A DNA stretch of 21,054 nt from Hyphomicrobiales bacterium. Lineage in GTDB: Bacteria; Pseudomonadota; Alphaproteobacteria; Rhizobiales; JAJFHC01. The notes under the pieces are model-generated. The model worked only from the letters and a program-made list of their open reading frames with translations. It was not told the origin of the DNA and made no database searches. The stretch covers positions 1 to 21,054 of the forward strand of contig JAJFHC010000300.1 in NCBI GenBank assembly GCA_021775835.1, in the 5' to 3' direction. Shown here piece after piece: positions 6,920 through 12,426 of this stretch (position 1 is the first letter of the stretch; every line of letters begins with the position of its first letter). A program made the translations under genes and the position numbers.

Positions 6920-6953
6920 GTCACCCCGCTCGAGTTCACCGGGGCGGGGTGAC
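6920..6953. terminator. GC-rich hairpin after the amidinotransferase gene
   Basis: GTCACCCCGC (6920-6929) and GCGGGGTGAC (6944-6953) pair perfectly over ten bases around a 14-base loop, starting 22 bases after the stop codon. The placement fits a terminator. There is no following T run, so efficiency or Rho dependence is open. Confidence 0.6.
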
Positions 6954-7014
6954 CTGTGTCCGCAGACCGTGATATGATCGTGCGCATGGTTGTCTTGATC
7001 GAAAGGACAGGTCC

Positions 7015-7467
7015 ATGCATTTCCGGTCAGCGAGGTTCGTTTTTGTCTGGGCATCAATTTTGTTGATGTCTGCCGTCGGAGGTTGCCGGACAATTGGCGG
7101 CGACAGCAGCGGGCTGGCAGGCGGTGAGATTTCCAGCGACATTCCCCTGAGCGGCATACAGAGCGTGAGCAATGTCGTTGTGGCGTCCGCGGGAACCGAT
7201 GCCTTCGTCCTCACCGCGGCGGCGGACTCACAGCATTCGTTTCAGGATATCATCGCCGTGCTTTACTGCCGGGCAAAGCGACACGCCCGGGCCAATCAGT
7301 TTGACGGATGGTTCCCGGTCAACGTCCGGCAGAAATCGGCGGGCGCGGACAACGCGCCGCTGGTTGGGGAAGTGACCGTGCAGATGTACAACGGCGATCC
7401 GCCGGAAGGAAAGAAGCCTGTCACCAAGGACTGGTGCAAGCTGGTACCGGCAGAGGCAAGAGCCTGA
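7015..7467 (+). CDS. Small putative lipoprotein, unknown function
   Basis: The product has 150 residues. AAAGGACAGG precedes the ATG as a ribosome site. The N-terminus is a lipoprotein signal peptide: basic MHFRSAR, hydrophobic FVFVWASILLMSA, then VGGC with Cys24 as the lipidated residue. After a Gly/Ser-rich linker the mature domain (about 50-145) has alternating beta-type segments (VVVASAGTDAFVLTAA, FDGWFPVNVRQKSA, LVGEVTVQMYNG) and two further cysteines in VLYCRAKRHA and KDWCKLVP. These could form a disulfide in the periplasm. I recognise no family. The gene stands alone between a hairpin terminator upstream and a palindromic repeat downstream. Confidence 0.7.
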   Translation: MHFRSARFVFVWASILLMSAVGGCRTIGGDSSGLAGGEISSDIPLSGIQSVSNVVVASAGTDAFVLTAAADSQHSFQDIIAVLYCRAKRHARANQFDGWFPVNVRQKSAGADNAPLVGEVTVQMYNGDPPEGKKPVTKDWCKLVPAEARA

Positions 7468-7539
7468 CGTCCAGATCAGGAAGAATTTTGGTTGAATCAA
7501 CCATAATTCATAAAACCTGATCGCTCTCAATATCCTGGA

Positions 7540-7583
7540 GCGGGATGCGGGCGGAAAACCGCACACACTTTTCCTCATCCCGC
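7540..7583. repeat. Palindromic intergenic repeat, copy 1
   Basis: GCGGGATG (7540-7547) and CATCCCGC (7576-7583) bracket a core at 7551-7578 that begins GCGGAAAACCGC and ends CACACTTTTCC plus four bases. The same 28-base core, inverted and with 26 of 28 identities, is at 19340-19367. Both copies are intergenic. Such short palindromes are typical dispersed elements in Rhizobiales genomes; here the element also lies between convergent genes and could act as a terminator. Confidence 0.6.
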
Positions 7584-7645
7584 CCAAGACAGACGCCGGA
7601 GCCTGAAGCCCCGGCGCCATGACTTATGTAACTGTGAATTTTGGT

Positions 7646-8350
7646 TCAGCCCAGTATCCAGCCGCCATCCACGTCTATCGTTGTCCCGGTGACAAAATCG
7701 TTCTGCACCATGAAGACAATTCCCTGGGCGACTTCATCAGCCGTTCCGGCACGGGGAATGATATGGCCCGCCGTCATCTTCTTATAAAGGGCATCGCGCT
7801 CGGCACCCTGGAGTGCCACCATGGGCGTATCGATCTGACCCGGCGACACAACGTTGATCCTTCTGGGAGCAATTTCCGGCGCCACGGCACGCACCATGGC
7901 CTCGACCGCACCGCCGACCGATCCGATGGCCACCTGACCCGGTTTGGTCTTGCGCGCGGGCGCGCCACTGACCAGCACGATGGTCCCGTCTTCGCTCATG
8001 TGTTCCGTGCCGTACCGAACCACATTGGTATAGCCCCAAAGCTTGTCGAAGGACGCCTTGTAACCATCCATATCCATGGACAGGAACGGACCGACTGCCC
8101 GGCTGCCGCCGGTCGCGGCACTGATCAGAATTTCGAAAGGTGCGCAGTCAGCGAACAATTGCGCCATGGCATCCCGGTCAAGCACATCACATTGCCTGAG
8201 GCTGATCCCGTCGGGCAGGTCGCCGGCCTTGTCCGGGTTGCGGCTCACGGCGATAACCTCCGCGCCAAGGGCTGCCAGCTGTTTGGCGGCGGCCAGTCCG
8301 ATGCCCGATGTGCCGCCGAAAATGATTGCCTTCTTGCCTGATACGTCCAA
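7646..8350 (-). CDS. Atypical short-chain dehydrogenase/reductase lacking the YxxxK motif
   Basis: I choose the TTG at 8350 (234 residues). The family's N-terminus, VSGKKAIIFGGTSGIG, then follows directly and AGGACA precedes it; an ATG at 8500 would add 50 residues with no SDR similarity. The Rossmann motif GGTSGIG is at 12-18, and VSRN follows beta-2, suggesting NADP(H). SATGG (about 78-82) replaces the usual NAG. The C-terminal VSPGQIDTP and the ending TTIDVDGGW are classical. At the active site Ser128 (VLVSGAP) is present, but where Tyr-x-x-x-Lys should stand the sequence reads GQVAIGSVGGAVEAM (138-152). The enzyme therefore either uses other residues or is not a normal dehydrogenase. It is divergent from the TIR gene and convergent with the lipoprotein gene. 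The substrate is unknown. Confidence 0.82.
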   Translation of the reverse strand: MDVSGKKAIIFGGTSGIGLAAAKQLAALGAEVIAVSRNPDKAGDLPDGISLRQCDVLDRDAMAQLFADCAPFEILISAATGGSRAVGPFLSMDMDGYKASFDKLWGYTNVVRYGTEHMSEDGTIVLVSGAPARKTKPGQVAIGSVGGAVEAMVRAVAPEIAPRRINVVSPGQIDTPMVALQGAERDALYKKMTAGHIIPRAGTADEVAQGIVFMVQNDFVTGTTIDVDGGWILG

Positions 8351-8544
8351 TGTCCTGCGTCCTCTTTTGCTTTCCCCGCTCCAGCGGAGAACCTGATTAA
8401 TGTCAGGCGCGATGATGGCTCGCTTGGACAGAGAATACAAGTTCCGATGGGCCCGCTCCAAACCGGCTGCAGCCTTGCAAAAACCCGGTGGAATCCGCAT
8501 AGTTTTCCATCGGGGTATCCAGCGGAAAACAACAGCATCCGACG

Positions 8545-9504
8545 ATGGCGGATATATTCATCAGCTATAGCAGCAAGGACCGGCAGAAGGTCACCATCCT
8601 TGCCAGAGAACTGGCCAGGACCGGATGGACCGTCTGGTGGGATCCGGTAATCCCGCCGGGCCAGGTCTACGATGTTGTCATCGAAGAACAGGTCAAGGCC
8701 GCCCGCTGCATCGTTGTTTGCTGGTCAGAGTCTTCGACCCAGTCTAGCTGGGTCCGGGCGGAAGCCGGCGACGCGCTCAACCGCGGGATACTGGTGCCGG
8801 TCCTGATTGAGCCGGTCGACATCCCACTGGTGTTCCGACAGGTGAACGCCGCCAATCTGGTTGAGTGGTCCGGAGCGCCCGATGACGAACGCTACAACAG
8901 TCTGCTTGCCTCTCTGGCGGCCAGACTGGGCGATCCGCCAAACAGCGAAGTGCCGATCATTCAGGGTGCCAGCGCCTTGCCGGGCGACATCCTATCGCCG
9001 ACCAGTGGTTCAGGAGCCGGCGGTGCGCCGGCGCCGGCGATGCGGTCTTCGTCAGGCTGGCGGCCCCTGCCCTTGCTGGCGGCGGTCGTGGCTGCAACAG
9101 CCGTGGGAACAGGCATCTGGGGGTTCTTCACCTGGCAACAATCGGCCAAGGAAAGTGCCGAACAGGCCCTGATCGCGGATCAAAGAGCGGCCGGCCTTGC
9201 CTTGAAACTTCCCAAGCTGGCCGGCACCTGGGAGACCGATTACGGTGTTGCGCAGCTGAAACAGGTCGTGGACCAGGTCGAGGGCCGTATCCGATACCAC
9301 AACGGCAATGCAGGCGAATTCAGGGGCCTGCTGAAACCTCATGACTCCGGCAAGTACTACATCCTCGACTTCAACTGGAAGAACGGCGCTGATTTCGGCA
9401 ATGGAATCCTCGACATTCAACCGGGTGAGCACGGCACGTTGCGCGGTTACTGGGAGGACCAGAGGGGCACGCGGGGCAAATGGGTCTGGACCAAAGCGCC
9501 GTAA
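8545..9504 (+). CDS. TIR-domain membrane protein with outer beta domain
   Basis: The product has 319 residues. Residues 1-130 are a TIR domain: ADIFISYSSKDR, TGWTVWWDP, VKAARCIVVCWSESS, then SSWVRAEAGDA. Glu73 is at the place of the NAD-cleaving glutamate of enzymatic TIR domains. A Gly/Ala/Pro-rich linker follows, then one membrane span at about 174-196 (LPLLAAVVAATAVGTGIWGF). The segment 224-319 (LAGTWETDYG, VEGRIRYHNG, LRGYWEDQRG, GKWVWTK) is a repeating beta pattern and should lie in the periplasm, since Arg173 marks the inner side. Bacterial TIR proteins act in immunity or NAD signalling, or as assembly domains; this one could couple an envelope signal to a cytoplasmic TIR. No partner Thoeris, CBASS or Argonaute gene is adjacent. 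The ribosome site before the ATG is weak. Confidence 0.85.
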   Translation: MADIFISYSSKDRQKVTILARELARTGWTVWWDPVIPPGQVYDVVIEEQVKAARCIVVCWSESSTQSSWVRAEAGDALNRGILVPVLIEPVDIPLVFRQVNAANLVEWSGAPDDERYNSLLASLAARLGDPPNSEVPIIQGASALPGDILSPTSGSGAGGAPAPAMRSSSGWRPLPLLAAVVAATAVGTGIWGFFTWQQSAKESAEQALIADQRAAGLALKLPKLAGTWETDYGVAQLKQVVDQVEGRIRYHNGNAGEFRGLLKPHDSGKYYILDFNWKNGADFGNGILDIQPGEHGTLRGYWEDQRGTRGKWVWTKAP

Positions 9505-9677
9505 TCACGATTTTGGCAGGACAATCGGGCACATATCTGTATTCAAGCCCTTGAATCATAGAGTGTTTGTGATGCTCTGACGATTTATGTCCTGCACCCC
9601 CGGAAAATCTCCCGGATTGCCATACTTGAAATTTCGCTCTTTAATCTTGTGCGGCACTTGGGGGGAGATCAACCGGC

Positions 9678-10643
9678 ATGCCGGCAAATGTCTGCAAACC
9701 ATGGCAATTGTGCGCCTATGGTGCATTGCTGCTCTGCTGCCTCTGCGTAATCCCTGTTCAGTCTCTAAGGGCCTCCGACGCTGGTTCTGAGCCACCGTGG
9801 AAGGTCCTCTATGGCCTAGCCTTCAGCAAGACTCAGACAAAGGCGGTTCAGGGTTTTTCGCCTTCGACTTCTGAGAGCAATGTCCAGTCCCTGACGATTC
9901 AAAGGCAGTTGACACCCGGGTTCCAGGCTCGGGTCGGTGTCGTGGGGCTGAAATTCCGGGTGCGCGACGATTTGATTGAACCTGGTTTTACCGAGGCTAG
10001 TTTTCTCGACTGGAAATCGGTCGGTCTCAAGGCCGGCTTCAGCCTCAACGCCCTGGGATTTGATATCCGTGGATCAGTTCTGGGCGCCGGTGACAAATAC
10101 CGGCTGACCCGATCCGACCAGATAGCCGGGGCGATTGCGGAATCTCGCTCGAAGGGCTGGCATATCTACACCGACATCACTGTCGGCGGGGACATCTGGC
10201 TTGCTGACTGGCTGCTCGTGCGGCCGACGGCGGCGTTACAGCATTCCTTTACCCATGTCCGTGCGTTCACAGAACGAGGTGCCGGCCTGTCCAATCTCAA
10301 TGTTGGCAAGATCAATGACGAGCGCATACGATCTGACATCGGGCTGGTGGTTTCAGCCGTGTTGCCGCTTGAGACAAATGGCGTTTTGACTCCGTTCGTC
10401 GGCGCAAGGTGGGCGCACAACTTCATGACCGGACCATTCACTGCGCAATCAAGTTCGGTGGTTCTGGGAGATCTGGGGGACACACCCATAGCAAGAGGAC
10501 CGGAGGCCGACGGCGTCAACCTTACCGGCGGCTTCTTCTGGAAATTGCCTTTCGGTTCTGAATTCACCGTGGCCTATACGGGTGAATTCTTCAAAAGCTC
10601 GCAGTCGCATTCCGTGGCGGGCGTGCTTGGATTTCCGTTCTGA
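9678..10643 (+). CDS. Outer-membrane beta-barrel protein (autotransporter-barrel-like, no passenger)
   Basis: The product has 321 residues. GGGGGAGATC lies about a dozen bases before the ATG. The signal peptide is cysteine-rich (YGALLLCCLCVIPVQS), with cleavage likely after SLRA before SDAG. The rest is a train of amphipathic strands with alternating hydrophobic residues and aromatic ends: KVLYGLAFSKTQT, FQARVGVVGLKFRV, LKAGFSLNALGFDIRGSVLG, WHIYTDITVGGDIWL. It finishes with FTVAYTGEFF and AGVLGFPF, with a terminal Phe as in the BAM-recognised beta signal. The length and strand pattern suit an autotransporter-type 12-strand barrel without an N-terminal passenger, but other porin-like folds are possible. 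It lies 173 bases after the TIR gene on the same strand; a link is unproven. Confidence 0.7.
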   Translation: MPANVCKPWQLCAYGALLLCCLCVIPVQSLRASDAGSEPPWKVLYGLAFSKTQTKAVQGFSPSTSESNVQSLTIQRQLTPGFQARVGVVGLKFRVRDDLIEPGFTEASFLDWKSVGLKAGFSLNALGFDIRGSVLGAGDKYRLTRSDQIAGAIAESRSKGWHIYTDITVGGDIWLADWLLVRPTAALQHSFTHVRAFTERGAGLSNLNVGKINDERIRSDIGLVVSAVLPLETNGVLTPFVGARWAHNFMTGPFTAQSSSVVLGDLGDTPIARGPEADGVNLTGGFFWKLPFGSEFTVAYTGEFFKSSQSHSVAGVLGFPF

Positions 10644-10722
10644 TTTGAATTCGTCCAGCTGACAGTAAGATCAAAGAGCGCTGCAAACACATCGAAAACC
10701 ATGACGGGCAATGGGGCCCCTG

Positions 10723-11127
10723 CTAACCGCCGCGCAGTTCCGCCTCAAATCCTGCTCGGTCCCGGTCGATCTTCTCAAGCATATCCCTGAGCGCAAACGA
10801 CCTCTGATCATGAGTTCCGCTCCAGATCATGATTTCAAGAAGAATCGGTGCGAGATCACGCCCCTTCTGGGTAAGCGTGTAGATGTAGCTCCGGCGATTG
10901 TCAGGATCACGCGCCTTATCGATGATGCCTTCAGCCTCCAGATGCTTCAGCCTGTCTATCAGGATGTTGGTTGCAAACCCCTCTTCGGCTTCCATGAACT
11001 CGCTGTAGGTCTTCTTTCCCCTGAACATGATTTCGCGAATGACCAGCAAGCTCCACCGATCGCCGAACGTGTCGAGGCCGAAGGCCAGGGGGCAGCCGGT
11101 CTGACGCTTCTTGTTTTCCTGTCTCAT
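10723..11127 (-). CDS. HxlR-family transcriptional regulator
   Basis: The protein has 134 residues, the usual length. The winged helix core reads CPLAFGLDTFGDRWSLLVIR, EIMFRGKKTYSEFMEAEEGF, ATNILIDRLKHLEAEGII and RRSYIYTLTQKGRDL. Cys12 just before the first helix is the position used by thiol- or quinone-sensing HxlR members such as HypR and YodB, so redox or electrophile sensing is possible. HxlR proteins act as dimers, often repressing a divergent enzyme gene. Here the divergent unit is a tautomerase plus alpha/beta hydrolase, and two copies of a 13-bp palindrome lie in the 97-base gap. It ends 79 bases from the convergent barrel gene. Confidence 0.93.
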   Translation of the reverse strand: MRQENKKRQTGCPLAFGLDTFGDRWSLLVIREIMFRGKKTYSEFMEAEEGFATNILIDRLKHLEAEGIIDKARDPDNRRSYIYTLTQKGRDLAPILLEIMIWSGTHDQRSFALRDMLEKIDRDRAGFEAELRGG

Positions 11128-11149
11128 TTCGTCACTTTAAAAAATTAAC

Positions 11150-11162
11150 TTGCAAAATGCAA
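11150..11162. promoter_or_regulatory. Candidate HxlR operator, copy 1
   Basis: TTGCAAAATGCAA is a palindrome with five-base arms TTGCA and TGCAA around AAA. Its TTGCAA can serve as the -35 of the rightward promoter, with TAAATG 17 bases on. Its reverse, TTGCAT, can serve as the -35 of a leftward HxlR promoter with TAAAGT 17 bases on. A bound repressor would therefore block both directions. Confidence 0.7.
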
Positions 11163-11188
11163 TACGTATGGCTAAATGTATTTTCACC

Positions 11189-11201
11189 TTGCAAAATGCA
11201 A
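11189..11201. promoter_or_regulatory. Candidate HxlR operator, copy 2
   Basis: This is an identical TTGCAAAATGCAA, extended here to a 15-bp palindrome by flanking C and G. It starts 39 bases after copy 1, close to four helical turns, so bound dimers would face nearly the same side. It overlaps the likely start region of the rightward transcript, 23 bases before the tautomerase ATG. Confidence 0.7.
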
Positions 11202-11224
11202 GCTAATTAACAAGGAGAAGCCAC

Positions 11225-11665
11225 ATGCCCCTGATACAGATCACGGCTCCCCAGGGAGCTCTTGGAAAAGATGACCGGAATGCTTTCATCAAGCGCCTGT
11301 CCGACGCTGTACTGACCGCCGAACGCGCGCCTCTCGATGACGCCGGGGCCCAGTCCCTGGTTTGGGCCTACTACCACGAGCAACCCCAGGGCTCGACCTA
11401 TGTCGGTGGAGAGGCCATCGAAGAGCCGCCTTTTCGTATTGCCGTCACAACGCCGCAAGGCGCGCTTGATCCAAGGGCCCGAGCGCAACTCGCGGCCGAC
11501 GTCGGCGTCATTGTCGACGACTTCATCGGGCCCTTCGAGGGCCGGCTCAACCACTGGACCATGCTCTACGAAGTCGATGAAGGAAGCTGGGCAGGCGGCG
11601 GCCAGATTTTCCCGCTCGCCGGAATCCAGGCCGCCATGAACATCAAGCCAACTTACGCCTCTTGA
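11225..11665 (+). CDS. Tandem tautomerase-superfamily protein
   Basis: The product has 146 residues. AAGGAGAAG gives a strong ribosome site. It begins MPLIQIT, so removal of Met leaves the catalytic Pro1 of the 4-oxalocrotonate tautomerase superfamily. Two beta-alpha-beta units can be seen in one chain: PLIQITAPQGALGKDDRNAF onward (1-75), and PFRIAVTTPQGALDPRARAQ onward (76-146). The shared phrase PQGAL marks the duplication. Fused members (CHMI, MSAD and cis-CaaD-like groups) act on small unsaturated or halogenated acids, but no specific group can be assigned. It is transcribed away from the HxlR gene and is 23 bases ahead of a hydrolase gene, so the two form an operon. Expression is probably repressed by HxlR. 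Confidence 0.82.
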   Translation: MPLIQITAPQGALGKDDRNAFIKRLSDAVLTAERAPLDDAGAQSLVWAYYHEQPQGSTYVGGEAIEEPPFRIAVTTPQGALDPRARAQLAADVGVIVDDFIGPFEGRLNHWTMLYEVDEGSWAGGGQIFPLAGIQAAMNIKPTYAS

Positions 11666-11688
11666 GGCATACCGGACGGAGAAAAACG

Positions 11689-12399
11689 ATGAAACATTAT
11701 GTATTGGTCCACGGCGCCTGGGAAGGTTCCTGGACATGGAACGAAACCAAACCGGTTCTCGAACAACAGGGCCACACGGTCACGACCGTTGACCTGCCCG
11801 GCACCCTCGACAATCCAGCGGCGCTGTCGCAAGTCACTCTGGACAGCTACGTGCAAGCCGTCGCTGCGGCGATCGCCCGTATCGATGAGAAAGTCGTTCT
11901 GGTCGGACACAGCATGGCAGGTGCCGTCATCTCTCAGGTTGCAGAATTCATACCGGAGCACATCGACCGTCTGGTCTACGTCACCGCATTCCTGTTGAAA
12001 CAGGGCGGCAGTGTCCTGGAAGCCATGCAGGGCGACCCGGATGGAGAATTTCTTCCTGAGTTGACCTTTTCCGCCGACCAGAGTTCAGCGACAGTCTCCG
12101 AGCAAACCTGGCGCGACAAGGCGTTCCATGACGTGGCCGAGGACGGCCTTCGCCTGGTCTTGCCGCGGGTGGACGTGGCGCAGTCGACAGAGCCTTTCAT
12201 GGCAAAGATCGACGTCAGCGATGAGAGGTTTGGCTCTGTGCCGAAAACCTACATCCGCACGTCACTGGACAAGGTGGTCTCCCCCACCCTTCAAGACGAG
12301 ATGATCGGCAACTGGCCGGTTGAGAAGGTTCAGACCCTGACGGCGGGACACTTTCCAACACTCTCGGTGCCAAACGAACTGGCTTCGGCGTTACTTTAG
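11689..12399 (+). CDS. Alpha/beta hydrolase, MES/hydroxynitrile-lyase-like esterase type
   Basis: I start at ATG 11689 (236 residues), with CGGAGAAAAACG as ribosome site; the frame runs back to 11662 but those residues precede the conserved opening. MKHYVLVHGAWEGSWTWNE is the signature N-terminus of the methylesterase/hydroxynitrile-lyase branch. Ser75 in GHSMAG is the nucleophile, Asp194 in TSLDKVV the acid, and His221 in TAGHFP the base, so the triad is complete. There is no signal peptide, so the enzyme is cytoplasmic. It is the second gene of the HxlR-controlled unit. Together with a tautomerase it may degrade or detoxify an ester, lactone or quinone-like compound; the substrate is a guess. 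It ends 27 bases before the convergent MscS gene. Confidence 0.85.
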   Translation: MKHYVLVHGAWEGSWTWNETKPVLEQQGHTVTTVDLPGTLDNPAALSQVTLDSYVQAVAAAIARIDEKVVLVGHSMAGAVISQVAEFIPEHIDRLVYVTAFLLKQGGSVLEAMQGDPDGEFLPELTFSADQSSATVSEQTWRDKAFHDVAEDGLRLVLPRVDVAQSTEPFMAKIDVSDERFGSVPKTYIRTSLDKVVSPTLQDEMIGNWPVEKVQTLTAGHFPTLSVPNELASALL

Positions 12400-12426
12400 G
12401 AGTCATTCGTGTGTGGCAGACAGCGC

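Noticed and set aside
7619..8341. 240-codon plus-strand frame opposite the atypical SDR
   Set aside because: The minus-strand product has clear SDR motifs, while this one is a composition-driven shadow.
8545..9504. Membership of a known defence operon such as Thoeris or CBASS
   Set aside because: No ThsA, cyclase, SLOG or Argonaute partner lies next to the TIR gene, and there are no mobile-element genes around it.
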